Source of the DNA: Isoetes taiwanensis
Lineage: Eukaryota; Streptophyta; Lycopodiopsida; Isoetales; Isoetaceae
DNA: 64,000 nucleotides
NCBI GenBank assembly: GCA_021234155.1
Contig: JAJEKV010000162.1
Span: 403,449 to 467,448, forward strand
Direction of reading: 5' to 3'
The notes below the pieces were generated by a model. That model made no database searches and had not been told where the DNA came from. It worked only from the letters and a program-made list of their open reading frames with translations. Below are positions 10,142 to 22,268 of this stretch, one piece after another (position 1 is the first letter of the stretch; each line of letters starts with the position of its first letter). The position numbers were made by a program, and so were the translations under genes.

Positions 10142-12054
10142 TCTTTATATTATAATGTTATACCGTAAGTGCGTAGTGCATCGAGCCCTAATTTGAATGG
10201 CCGAGATCATCTGGATGCATCCGAAGGCCTAGATTTATTGCACGACTTACCAACACTGTGATTGGTCATGCTTCGATCTCTTAAGGGGAAAGGGTAAATG
10301 AAAAGGGGAAAAAAGAAAAGGGAAGTGGAAAGAGAGAATGTGAAGGGCAAAAAGTCATGGGGAAAAGGGAAAAGGGTAAAAGGAAAAGGGAAAAGGGTGG
10401 GGATAAGAGAAGAGAAAAAGACATGGAAAACGAAAAAGGGAAAGGGAACCTGGAAAAAGGGCACGAGGGAAGGAGGAAGAGATAAAGTGGAAAAGGTAAA
10501 TGGAAAGGGCATGAAAAAAAAAAGGAAAGAGGAAAAGGTTGAAAAAAGGAGAAAATGGAGGAGAAAAAAAGCATGGAAAAGGGGAGGAGAAAAAAAGCAT
10601 GGGAAAAGGAAGGAGCATGGAAAAAGGGGGAAAAAGAGAAGCGTTGAGGAAAGAGGAAAAAGGAAGGGACAAATGGCATAGGAAAAGGGAAAAAAAAAAG
10701 AGAGGGAAAGGGAAGGGAAAAAACGCATCAAGAAAAGGGGAAGAGTGAAAGGTTGGAAATATGAGGAAAATGGAAGGGACAAGGGGGAACAAGAAAAGGA
10801 TGGGGAGAGGGGAAAAGAAAAGGGGCATAGAAAAAGGGAAAGTGAGAAGAAAGAAAAAGGAAAGGGAAAAGGGGGAAAGGGAACCTAGGTAAAGGTCACA
10901 AGGAAAAAGAAAGAGGGAAACGAGAAAAGGGAAGGGAGGAAGGGCATGAGAGAAAAGGGAAGAGGAAAATGGTGAAGAAAGGGAAAAAAGAAAAAAGGGA
11001 AAAGAAAGGAAGGGTGGGAAAAAGAGGAAAATGGGTATAGGAAATAAGAGAATAAAACAAATGTGCAAAAGGCATGGAAAAAGGGAAAAGGAAAAGGAAA
11101 AGGAAAGGAAGGGAAAAAGTGCACAGGAAAAGGATCGGCAAAGGAGGAAAACGGAAAGAAAAAAATCCATCAAGAAAAGGAAACGGGAAAAAAGGGAAAG
11201 GGAAAGGGAAGCAGGGGAGTGATGGAGGGGAGGGAAAGGGAAAAGGGACATGAGGAAAAGAAAAGAGAAAAGAAAAGAGAAAAGAAAAAGGAAGGGTTGA
11301 AAGAAGGGAAAATTGCACGGGAAGAGGGAAAGGGTGGGAAAAGGAGGAAAAGGAAGCACGGGAAAAATAGAAAGAAGAAAAGGGTGGGAAAAAGGGCATG
11401 GGAAAAGGGAAATAGAAAAGAAAAAAGAATGGAAAAGGGGGGAAAGAGAGAGAGGCATGGGAAAAAGAAAATGAGGAAAATGGAAGAGGGGAAGAGAAAA
11501 CGGGAACATGGAAAAGGGAAAGAGGGAAAGGGTGAGAAGATGGAAAAAGAGAAGGTAAAAAGGGCATGGAAAAGGGAGGGGGAAAAGCAAAATGGAAGGG
11601 ATAAGGGCACACAAAAAAGGGAGGAAAAGAGTGGGAAAAGGAGGAAAAGAGAAGGGAAAATAGGCATGGAAAAGGGCGAAAGAGTAAAAGGTTGAGAAAA
11701 AGGGAAGACATGGAAAAAGGGTGGGGAAAAGAGAAGGCATAAAAAAAGAGAAAGGGGAAGGGAAAAGGGCAAAGAAAAAAGAGAAGAGGGAAAAGGTGGA
11801 GAAAGGAGCAAAAGGGAAGGGAAAAAGGTTATCGGGAACAGGGAAGGGGGAAGGAAAGGGATGAGAAAACAAGGAAACATGTGAGAAAGACGAGAAAAAA
11901 AAGGAAAAGAAAAAAAAAGTAGAGAAAATAAGAAAAAATGAAATGCGGGATAGAGCAAAAGGGAAAAAGGAAAGGGATAGGGCTTTTCTCACTGCATCCC
12001 AAAGCATTTACAGGCTCTCAACTTATGCCCAGCAACGCTGGGCACCATTACTAG
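10142..12054 (+). mobile_element. Non-autonomous Helitron, unit 1 copy
   Basis: It starts TC (10142) after A (10141) and ends CTAG (12051-12054) before T (12055). A perfect 7-bp hairpin GCCCAGC/GCTGGGC with AAC loop (12027-12043) sits seven bases before CTAG. These are the diagnostic Helitron ends. The inverted arm of unit 2 keeps the uninterrupted sequence (junction 14558/14559), proving the A^T target. The 1913-bp element encodes no Rep/helicase; it is almost filled by a polypurine tract. Replication would depend on an autonomous relative elsewhere. Confidence 0.92.
10268..11985. repeat. 1.7 kb polypurine tract, unit 1
   Basis: The plus strand is almost entirely G and A, built from degenerate GGGAAAAGG-like repeats with rare CAT and CAC interruptions. 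Long minus-strand frames of Phe/Pro/Ser/Leu here are composition artefacts. Such a tract can in principle form intramolecular triplex DNA (known chemistry, not shown here). Confidence 0.9.
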
Positions 12055-12462
12055 TTGTTTATATTTCTATAACAATTATACTTTAAATTTAAAGATAAAG
12101 TTATATAATTAGAACTTGTAAAAATTATAAGTATCTTGAAATAAAAAATTAAACATGACATGTAATCTTAAAATGATACCCCAGTCTATTATATCTGAAT
12201 AAGTCCAAGTTTTGTTGAATATGTCATTATGGGTTCTTTCATCCTTGATGATGCTAGTGAGAGTGCCGGATTTGAGCAAGTTGGGAACATGGTTCCAGCT
12301 TCTTTTTTTACTCCATCCTTTGTGGCAGAGCCCTGAAATGTTTCTTTGTTGCTTTGACAGAATAAAGGTTGGAAATGAGTGTCACCAATATGTCTATATG
12401 CAGTGTTTTTGCTAGAAAATATTGTGAGTATTTTTGCTGGAAATTAGTGTCACCACTTTGTT
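12055..12462. repeat. Distal part of right inverted arm, unit 1
   Basis: Exactly inverted at about 14150-14558. It resumes the arm interrupted by the Helitron. A 67-codon frame (12212-12415) recurs in every arm copy; with no codon-level evidence it is treated as non-coding. Confidence 0.8.
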
Positions 12463-14149
12463 TAAGTAAAAGCATGCACTTGATCCTGCTCTTTATCTTT
12501 GGATAAGGTGTAGTTAAAATCCAAATGGACTTAAAGTACAAAGAATCGTGGAGTCGTTACATATCTCACCTCTAGCGATTTACTTATTTGTTTTGGATCA
12601 TGAGATAATATTATCAAGCTAATGGGCATAGCCTCATTAGGAGGCATTACTTGGAATAAATTGTAAATTCATCATCTAAAAGTGCAACTGATCACAATTT
12701 AGAAAACTAAATTGAAGGAATTATCTTTAAACTTATCTGCATTGTAAGCAGCTAGATGCATAGCATATAGCATATCCCATCCTAGATACATAGCATATAG
12801 CATATCCCATCGGCTTGTGTTATTAAGAAGCCTCATCCAACAATCGCAAGTTAATGAACGTTCAACTTAGAAGAAGCAAATAAATAATCAAAAATAGAAA
12901 TAAAAAAATTGAATAGAGCAAGTTATGGTTTGCTAGAACTCTTGAGGGCACCCATTCCAAGCCTATATCAATTTAGACAGATAACACATGCATTCCTTAT
13001 TCTGCACTTCATCTTCTATTTTTTATGTTACATTCCATCATTTTCACCTGCCGACATCTTATCTACATTCAACATGTTTAGTCGACATTCAATAGATTTA
13101 CCTGTTGTTTCGCATGCGAAATTGAACGTCCCTTATCTCTACATTATAAAAAGTCACTCCGCGTGATATTCCTGGAATGTGAAGCCTGGAGGTCTGTTGA
13201 CACTTCGGGAATGTGACCCAAAGTGACATTCTTATATACAAACTTAACAACATCAATGCAATGTCATGTTTCTGCATATTATGTAAATATAATGTAGTGA
13301 CTTAACTTCGAGATCTTTCCATGTGGGCATTCTTTTAGGACTACAATGCAAGCTCTAATCTTTTAATGTTTTGGGCGTCTTTGTTAATGCATTATGACAT
13401 CGATTTGATCTTACTTCCCTTCACACATGATTTTTGTGTCTTTGGTGTGTGTTTTCTTTTAAGACTTCATCTAATTGTGCTCTAGATAGTAAAGACAAAC
13501 TCCATAGCTTTCATGATGTGAAGACATTGTTTTCTTTCAAGTCCAACCAATAGGTTCATCTAATTATGCTCTAGATAGTAAAGACGAACTCCATATTTTT
13601 CATGATGTGATTTCTAATGGGCATAGCGGCATTCGAAGGTATTACGTGGAATAAATTAGTACAATCATTGTCTTTCTAAAAGTGCAACTGAGCACAATTT
13701 AGAAAACTAAATGGAAGGATGCATCTATAAACTTATCTGCATTGTAGACAGCTAGATACATAGCGTATAACATATCCCATCTGCTTGTGTTACTAAAAAG
13801 CCGCATCTTCCAATTGCAAGTTAGAACGTTCAACATAGAAGATACACAAAAACTAAAAAAAATTCAAGGTACAACTTGATTCATTTATTTTTATTCTCAA
13901 CTTTCAATATCTTACTGTTGGACTTCAGCCAACACACGGCCCTATAATAGACGCAACAGTGTTTTTGATGTTAATAGTCGCAACAAATAAGAGAGAACCA
14001 CTAAAGGTAACAAAAACACTGCATAGGTATATCGCTCACATTAATTTCCAGAGCAAGTGTACAATATGCATTAAGATTGATTAAAAGATTGCATATACAC
14101 AAACCGGTGTGACAAAGAATTTCCAAAGAAAAACACTAACATTGTATAT
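12463..14149. repeat. Spacer between inverted arms, with internal diverged direct repeats
   Basis: No gene recognised. Segments at about 12596-12870 and 13602-13850 are diverged direct repeats of each other (shared AATGGGCATAGC, AAAAGTGCAACTGA and CATATCCCATC boxes). The whole spacer recurs at about 18925-20570, and its first part recurs at 63271-64000. Confidence 0.75.
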
Positions 14150-15330
14150 AAACAAAGTGGTGACACTAATTTCCAGCAAAAATACTCACAATATTTTCTA
14201 GCAAAAACACTGCATATAGACATATTGGTGACACTCATTTCTAACCTCTATTCTGTCAAAGCAACAAAGAAACGTTTCCGGGCTCTGCCACAAAGGATGG
14301 AGTAAAAAAAGAAGCTGGAACCATGTTCCCAACTTGCTCAAATCTGGCACTCTCACTAGCATCATCAAAGACGAAAGAACCCATAATGACATATTCAACA
14401 AAACTTGGACTTATTCAGATATAATAGACTGGGGTATCATTTTAAGATTACATGTCATGTTTAATTTTTTATTTCAAGATACTTATAATTTTTACAAGTT
14501 CTAATTATATAACTTTATCTTTAAATTTAAAGTATAATTGTTATAGAAATATAAACAATTGCTTTCCTAACTAATTTTCACGTGAATCTATTTAGAATTA
14601 GACATTTCAAGAATATAAAATTTTAATTTTCAGCGAGTTCTTAACAAATTTAAAATTTGGCAATCAGGATAATTTGTAAATAAATTATAATAATTTGATA
14701 TGTGAGTGACCTAAAAGTATATGAGAATTTCATAATTTACAAACTCTTAGTACTTTAAAAATACTTTAAAAAAAGTGTTAGATTAATATTAATTAAAATA
14801 TAAAGTTTATGTTTTAATAACAAATATTGAAAAATATATATTGAAAATTAATTAAAACTAAACTATTCAAATTATTTTTTAATTAAAACATAAACATAAT
14901 CACTTGATATATTTCATCTAAAGTTTCTTTAAACATTTAAAAAATAATAATATTTCAATCATATAGAGTTCATCTTACATGAAATATTAATCTTAAATAG
15001 ATTAAATTAAAAATTAGTGTAGAAAACAATTTTAAACATTGATAACTTTCATACTTTTTATCTGAAGTTAAACTAAAAATTTTATAAAAAAATTAAAACA
15101 GTTAAAAATACATATAATCTTATCATTGCATCCTTGAAGGATATCTATTAGATTTGAATAAGTCCAAATTTTATTAAATATGTCATCATATGAACCCGGA
15201 TGGTTTGACCTATAATCTGAGCTTTAATGTGGTACAAGCGGCCGTCAAAGTCACTTAACTTTCGGTGCTCTACCACCGTAAAAGGATAACCGTCAATTAC
15301 CTCTCCTTCAGCTACGTGCACTCGAAATGT
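14150..15330. repeat. Left inverted arm of unit 2, carrying the empty Helitron site
   Basis: About 1.18 kb that is the inverse of the right arms of units 1 and 2 without their Helitron. The A^T junction at 14558/14559 corresponds exactly to both Helitron ends in unit 1. Confidence 0.85.
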
Positions 15331-15611
15331 ATGATTCTTCAACCGGTAGTTGGACAATGGAATCCAGAGAATTGGATAATTTTTATACGCGTGATCCAAG
15401 TGGGAAAATTTTTTCTTACGATGGCACATTCTATTGGTTGATCCGGGAGTATAATGGTAATTATGTGGTAAGATACCTCGATAAAAAGAGGAAGAGAAAG
15501 TGGCCAAACTTTCTTCATCAACAGATCCTTGGGGTGCCCAATCTCTTCATGGATCTCTTGCTTCACGACTTCCATCGTGGAAGATTGCATTGCACGAAAA
15601 AGGAGAGGTAA
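15327..15611 (+). pseudogene. Core ORF of unit 2, F-box/kelch-like fragment
   Basis: The same frame as the cores of units 1 and 3, 94 codons here. It differs by an in-frame codon loss in the HQQ-ILG stretch and by several clustered substitutions near the 3' end (TTCACGACTTCCATCGTGG region), after which it diverges and stops early. The frame sits in the loop between inverted arms. It is the most altered of the three copies, consistent with no selection on a protein. Confidence 0.3.
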
Positions 15612-16005
15612 TTGATGGTTATCCTTACAGTGTAGAGCAATGAAAGTTTAGATGAACTATATCAAATGATTATGTTTATGTTTTAATTAAAAAATAATTT
15701 GAATAGTTTAGTTTTAGTTAATTTTCAATATATATTTTTCAATATTTGTTATTAAAACATAAACTTTATATTTTAATTAATATTAATCTAACACTTTTTT
15801 TAAAGTATTTTTAAAGTACTAAGATTTTGTAAATTATGAAATTCTCATATACAAGTCATCACATATCAAATTATTATAATTTATTTATAAATTATCCTGA
15901 TTGTCAAATTTTAAATTTGTTAAGAATTAGCTGAAAATTAAAATTTTATATTCTCGAAATATCTAATTCTAAATAGATTCACGTGAAAATTAGTTAAGAA
16001 AGCAA

Positions 16006-17942
16006 TCTTTATATTATAATGTTATACCGTAAGTGCGTAGTGCATCGAGCCCTAATTTGAATGGCCGAGATCATCTGGATGCATCCGGCGGCCTAGATTT
16101 ATTGCACGACTTACCAACACTGTGATTGGTCATGCTTCGATCTCTTAAGGGGAAAGGGTAAATGAAAAGGGGAAAAAAGAAAAGGGAAGTGGAAAGAGAG
16201 AATGTGAAGGGCAAAAAGTCATGGGGAAAAGGGAAAAGGGTAAAAGGAAAAGGGAAAAGGGTGGGGATAAGAGAAGAGAAAAAAGGCATGGAAAAAAACT
16301 AAAAGGGAAAGGGAACCTGGAAAAAGGGCACGAGGGAAGGAGGAAGAGATAAAGTGGAAAAGGTAAATGGAAAGGGCATGAAAAAAAAAAGGAAAGAGGA
16401 AAAGGTTGAAAAAAGGAGAAAATGGAGGAGAAAAAAAGCATGGAAAAGGGGAGGAGAAAAAGCATGGGAAAAGGAAGGAGCATGGAAAAAGGGGAAAAAG
16501 AGAAGCGTTGAGGAAAGAGGAAAAAAAGGAAGGGACAAATGGCATAGGAAAAGGGAAAAAAAAAAGAGGGAAAGGGAAGGGAAAAACGATCAAGAAAAGG
16601 GGAAGAGGAAAGGTTGGAAATATGAGGAAAATGGAAGGGACAAGGGGAACAAGAAAAAGGATGGGGAGAGGGGAAAAAGAAAAGGGGCATAGAAAAAGGG
16701 AAAGTGAGAAGAAAGAAAAGGAAAGGGAAAAGGGGGAAAGGGAACCTAGGTAAAGGTCACAAGGAAAAAAAAAGAAAGAGGGAAACGAGAAAAGGGAAGG
16801 GAGGAAGGGCATGAGAGAAAAAAGGGAAGAGGAAAATGGTGAAGAAAGGGAAAAAAAGAAAAAAGGGAAAAGAAAGGAAGGGTGGGAAAAAAGAGGAAAA
16901 TGGGTATAGGAAATAAGAGAATAAAACAAAATGTGCAAAAGGCATGGAAAAAAGGGAAAAGGAAAAGGAAAAGGAAAGGAAGGGAAAAAGTGCACGGGGA
17001 AAAGGATCGGCAAAGGAGGAAAAACGGAAGAAAAAAATCCATCAAGAAAAGGAAACGGGAAAAAAAAAAGAAAAGGGAAAGGGAAGCAGGGGAGTGATGG
17101 AGGGGAGGGAAAGGGAAAAAAGGGACATGAGGAAAAGAAAAGAGAAAAGAAAAGAGAAAAAGAAAAAGGAAGGGGTTGAAAGAAGGGAAAAATTGCACCT
17201 GAAGAGGGAAAGGGTGGGAAAAGGAGGAAAAGGAAGCACCTGGAAAAATAAAAAGAAAGAAAAGGGTGGGAAAAAGGGCATGGGAAAAGGGAAATAGAAA
17301 AAGAAAAAAAAAGAATGGAAAAGGGGGGAAAGAGAGAGAGGCATGGGAAAAAAAAAAAATGAGGAAAATGGAAGAGGGAAGAGAAAACGGAACATGGAAA
17401 AGGGAAAGAGGGAAAGGGTGAGAAGATGGAAAAAGAGAAGGTAAAAAGGGCATGGAAAAAGGGAGGGGAAAAAAGCAAAATGGAAGGGATAAGGGCACAC
17501 AAAAAAGGGAGGAAAAGAGTGGGAAAAGGAGGAAAAGAGAAGGGAAAATAGGCATGGAAAAGGGCGAAAGAGTAAAAGGTTGAGAAAAAGGGAAGACATG
17601 GAAAAAGGGTGGGGAAAAGAGAAGGCATAAAAAAACAGAAAGGGGAAGGGAAAAGGGCAAAGAAAAAAGAGAAGAGGGAAAAGGTGGAGAAAGGAGCAAA
17701 AGGGAAGGGAAAAAGGTTATCGGGAACAGGGAAGGGGGAAGGAAAGGGATGAGAAAACAAGGAAACATGTGAGAAAGACGAGAAAAAAAAGGAAAAGAAA
17801 AAAAAAGTAGAGAAAATAAGAAAAAATGAAATGCGGGATAGAGCAAAAGGGAAAAAGGAAAGGGATAGGGCTTTTCTCCATTTTGATCCCAAAGCATTTA
17901 CACTCTCAACTTATGCTTAAAGAACGCCTTCACCATTACTAG
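16006..17942 (+). mobile_element. Non-autonomous Helitron, unit 2 copy with ruined 3' hairpin
   Basis: It begins TC (16006) and ends CTAG (17939-17942), as in the other units, and has the same A^T flanks and polypurine interior. The 3' hairpin is gone: the bases at about 17915-17932 no longer pair. Several other short blocks near the 3' end also differ from units 1 and 3. A terminator hairpin is normally needed at the 3' end, so this copy is probably not mobilisable. Confidence 0.88.
16146..17873. repeat. 1.7 kb polypurine tract, unit 2
   Basis: Same G/A-only repeat as in unit 1, differing mostly in homopolymer lengths. Confidence 0.9.
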
Positions 17943-18316
17943 TTGTTTATATTTCTATAACAATTATACTTTAAATTTAAAGATAAAGTTATATAATTAG
18001 AACTTGTAAAAATTATAAGTATCTTGAAATAAAAAATTAAACATGACATGTAATCTTAAAATGATACCCCAGTCTATTATATCTGAATAAGTCCAAGTTT
18101 TGTTGAATATGTCATTATGGGTTCTTTCATCCTTGATGATGCTAGTGAGAGTGCCGGATTTGAGCAAGTTGGGAACATGGTTCCAGCTTCTTTTTTTACT
18201 CCATCCTTTGTGGCAGAGCCCTGAAATGTTTCTTTGTTGCTTTGACAGAATAAAGGTTGGAAATGAGTGTCACCAATATGTCTATATCCAGTGTTTTTGC
18301 TAGAAAATATTGTGAG

Positions 18317-18865
18317 TTAACCCTTGCGGGTTAATGTGCTTGTCCATAAGTTTAACCCTAGAATATCAACTCAGTGTCCAGTATGCAAGCGTGGATCTGA
18401 GACCATTGAGCATTGCTTTTTCATGTGTGAACACCTTAGACAGGTATGGGACTGGTTGTTTTCCCTTTTTCGGGTTTCACTAACAAGTCAACAACTGCTT
18501 TTGGCAATTACCCAAGTACCTGGACAGAGTTACAAGGCCAGGCTTTTCATCTAGCAGCAGGATGGTTGCTTTGGACTATCTGGAAAAGACGAAGATTGGT
18601 AATCTTCAAAGGTCTGGATGTGGCAGATAATCGTGTTCTCCAAGAAGCTCAAGGTTACATTGTAAAGTCGTATCATTGTTCTTCACTTGCCTTTCGCAAG
18701 AGGCGATTGATTTTTGAGGAGTATTTGGATGTGCACTCTTATGCTTAGGCAGGTTGCTTCACTCGGTGGGTCTCTGCTTATCCGCTGAGATTTTATTCCT
18801 GTCTCTGCATTTATACTTGTATTTGACTCTTTGATTGAATAAAGTCTGACGTCCTTCAACAAAAA
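18317..18865 (+). mobile_element. 5'-truncated LINE 3' end, 549 bp, with target-site duplication
   Basis: Present only in unit 2. AAATATTGTGAG at 18305-18316 is repeated at 18866-18877 after a short A-run, the hallmark of target-primed reverse transcription. Units 1 and 3 show the uninterrupted site (near 12418 and 24500). The insert encodes a LINE C-terminus. Confidence 0.9.
18324..18748 (+). pseudogene. LINE ORF2 C-terminal fragment (zf-RVT type)
   Basis: The first frame contains CPVCKRGSETIEHCFFMC, a C-x2-C...H-x4-C zinc-binding pattern typical of the zf-RVT domain downstream of plant LINE reverse transcriptases, followed by a Trp-rich stretch. A frameshift near 18450-18550 moves to a second frame with LLWTIWKRRRLVIF, matching the usual W-x-I-W...R-N-x-I-F tail. 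It stops at 18746-18748, about 120 bp before the A-run. It is only the C-terminal end; EN and RT domains are missing because of 5' truncation. Confidence 0.75.
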
Positions 18866-18924
18866 AAATATTGTGAGTATTTTTGCTGGAAATTAGTGTC
18901 ACCACTTTGTTTAAGTAAAAGCAT

Positions 18925-20570
18925 GCACTTGATCCTGCTCTTTATCTTTGGATAAGGTGTAGTTAAAATCCAAATGGACTTAAAGTACAAAGAATCGTGG
19001 AGTCGTTACATATCTCACCTCTAGCGATTTACTTATTTGTTTTGGATCATGAGATAATATTATCAAGCTAATGGGCATAGCCTCATTAGGAGGCATTACT
19101 TGGAATAAATTGTAAATTCATCATCTAAAAGTGCAACTGATCACAATTTAGAAAACTAAATTGAAGGAATTATCTTTAAACTTATCTGCATTGTAAGCAG
19201 CTAGATGCATAGCATATAGCATATCCCATCCTAGATACATAGCATATAGCATATCCCATCGGCTTGTGTTATTAAGAAGCCTCATCCAACAATCGCAAGT
19301 TAATGAACGTTCAACTTAGAAGAAGCAAATAAATAATCAAAAATAGAAATAAAAAAATTGAATAGAGCAAGTTATGGTTTGCTAGAACTCTTGAGGGCAC
19401 CCATTCCAAGCCTATATCAATTTAGACAGATAACACATGCATTCCTTATTCTGCACTTCATCTTCTATTTTTTATGTTACATTCCATCATTTTCACCTGC
19501 CGACATCTTATCTACATTCAACATGTTTAGTCGACATTCAATAGATTTACCTTTGTTTTATCATGCGAAATTGAACGTCCCTTATCTCTACATTATAAAA
19601 AGTCACTCCGCGTGATATTCCTGGAATGTGAAGCCTGGAGGTCTGTTGACACTTCGGGAATGTGACCCAAAGTGACATTCTTATATACAAACTTAACAAC
19701 ATCAATGCAATGTCATGTTTCTGCATATTATGTAAATATAATGTAGTGACTTAACTTCGAGATCTTTCCATGTGGGCATTCTTTTAGGACTACAATGCAA
19801 GCTCTAATCTTTTAATGTTTTGGGCGTCTTTGTTAATGCATTATGACATCGATTTGATCTTACTTCCCTTCACACATGATTTTTGTGTCTTTGGTGTGTG
19901 TTTTCTTTTAAGACTTCATCTAATTGTGCTCTAGATAGTAAAGACAAACTCCATAGCTTTCATGATGTGAAGACATTGTTTTCTTTCAAGTCCAACCAAT
20001 AGGTTCATCTAATTATGCTCTAGATAGTAAAGACGAACTCCATATTTTTCATGATGTGATTTCTAATGGGCATAGCGGCATTCGAAGGTATTACGTGGAA
20101 TAAATTAGTACAATCATTGTCTGTCTAAAAGTGCAACTGAGCACAATTTAGAAAACTAAATGGAAGGATGCATCTATAAACTTATCTGCATTGTAGACAG
20201 CTAGATACATAGCGTATAACATATCCCATCTGCTTGTGTTACTAAAAAGCCGCATCTTCCAATTGCAAGTTAGAACGTTCAACATAGAAGATACACAAAA
20301 ACTAAAAAAAATTCAAGGTACAACTTGATTCATTTATTTTTATTCTCAACTTTCAATATCTTACTGTTGGACTTCAGCCAACACACGGCCCTATAATAGA
20401 CGCAACAGTGTTTTTGATGTTAATAGTCGCAACAAATAAGAGAGAACCAATAAAGGTAACAAAAACACTGCATAGGTATATCGCTCACATTAATTTCCAG
20501 AGCAAGTGTACAATATGCATTAAGATTGATTAAAAGATTGCATATACACAAACTGGTGACAGTAATTTCC
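18925..20570. repeat. Spacer of unit 2
   Basis: Near-identical copy of 12463-14149. No gene recognised. Confidence 0.8.
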
Positions 20571-21245
20571 AGCAAAAACACTAACATTGTATATAAACAA
20601 AGTGGTGACACTAATTTCCAGCAAAAATACTCACAATATTTTCTAGCAAAAACACTGCATATAGACATATTGGTGACACTCATTTCTAACCTCTATTCTG
20701 TCAAAGCAACAAAGAAACGTTTCCGGGCTCTGCCACAAAGGATGGAGTAAAAAAAGAAGCTGGAACCATGTTCCCAACTTGCTCAAATCTGGCACTCTCA
20801 CTAGCATCATCAAAGACGAAAGAACCCATAATGACATATTCAACAAAACTTGGACTTATTCAGATATAATAGACTGGGGTATCATTTTAAGATTACATGT
20901 CATGTTTAATTTTTATTTCAAGATACTTATAATTTTTACAAGTTCTAATTATATAACTTTATCTTTAAATTTAAAGTATAATTGTTATAGAAATATAAAC
21001 AATTGCTTTCCTAACTAATTTTCACAGTTAAAAATACATATAATCTTATCATTGCATCCTTGAAGGATATCTATTAGATTTGAATAAGTCCAAATTTTAT
21101 TAAATATGTCATCATATGAACCCGGATGGTTTGACCTATAATCTGAGCTTTAATGTGGTACAAGCGGCCGTCAAAGTCACTTAACTTTCGGTGCTCTACC
21201 TGTAAAGGATAACCGTCAATTACCTCTCCTTCAGCGTGCACTGAA
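20163..21245. repeat. Left inverted arm leading into unit 3
   Basis: Inverse of the right arm of unit 3 (about 21505-22268 plus 24137-25006). Relative to units 1 and 2 it lacks about 370 bp between 21025 and 21026, so the arm here is shortened. Confidence 0.75.
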
Positions 21246-21680
21246 ATGTATGATTCTTCAACCGGTAGTTGGACAATGGAATCCAGAGAATTGGATAATT
21301 TTTATACGCGTGATCCAAGTGGGAAAATTTTTTCTTACGATGGCACATTCTATTGGTTGATCCGGGAGTATAATGGTAATTATGTGGTAAGATACCTCGA
21401 TAAAAAGAGGAAGAGAAAGTGGCCAAACTTTCTTCATCAACAGGGGATCCTTGGGGTGCCCAATCTCTTCATGGATCTCTTGCTTCGTCGACTTCCATCA
21501 GGGAAGATTGCATTGCACGCTGAAGGAGAGGTAATTGATGGTTATCCTTTACAGGTAGAGCACCGAAAGTTAAGTGACTTTGACGGCCGCTTGTACCACA
21601 TTAAAGCTCAGATTATAGGTCAAACCATCCGGGTTCATATGATGACATATTTAATAAAATTTGGACTTATTCAAATCTAA
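21246..21680 (+). pseudogene. Core ORF of unit 3, longest copy (144 codons)
   Basis: ATG at 21246 opens the longest version of the repeated frame. Residues 1-15 hold YDSSTGSW; the middle has an FYWLIREYNGNYVVRYLD-like blade and a basic KKRKRKW patch; residues ~90-144 lie in the right inverted arm, whose mirror image precedes the ORF. The pattern resembles an F-box-associated/kelch blade, but no F-box or complete propeller is present. The most economical reading is a captured host-gene fragment at the loop of a foldback structure. Expression is unknown. Confidence is low for function and high for the frame itself. Confidence 0.4.
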
Positions 21681-22268
21681 TAGATATCCTTCAAGGATGC
21701 AATGATAAGATTATATGTATTTTTAACTGTTTTAATTTTTTTATAAAATTTTCAGTTTAACTTCAGATAAAAAGTATGAAAGTTATCAATGTTTAAAATT
21801 GTTTTCTACACTAATTTTTAATTTAATCTATTTAAGATTAATATTTCATGTAAGATGAACTCTATATGATTGAAATATTATTATTTTTTAAATGTTTAAA
21901 GAAACTTTAGATGAACTATATCAAATGATTATGTTTATGTTTTAATTAAAAAATAATTTGAATAGTTTAGTTTTAGTTAATTTTCAATATATATTTTTCA
22001 ATATTTGTTATTAAAACATAAACTTTATATTTTAATTAATATTAATCTAACATTTTTTTTAAAGTATTTTTAAAGTACTAAGAGTTTGTAAATTATGAAA
22101 TTCTCATATACTTTTAGGTCATCACATATCAAATTATTATAATTTATTTATAAATTATCCTGTTTGCCAAATTTTAAATTTGTTAAGAACTCGCTGAAAA
22201 TTAAAATTTTATATTCTCGAAATATCTAATTCTAAATAGATTCATGTGAAAATTAGTTAAGAAAGCAA

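Noticed and set aside
10355-12007. 550-codon minus-strand frame, with similar frames at 16219-17892 and 22974-24089
   Set aside because: Product of a G/A-only strand: only Phe, Ser, Pro, Leu and similar residues, no domain, and frames differ between the near-identical units because of homopolymer indels.
12212-12415. 67-codon frame repeated five times in the arms (12212, 14198, 18100, 20643 and the reverse frame near 24390)
   Set aside because: Its conservation is explained by the recent amplification of whole arms; no start context, domain or codon bias supports a gene.
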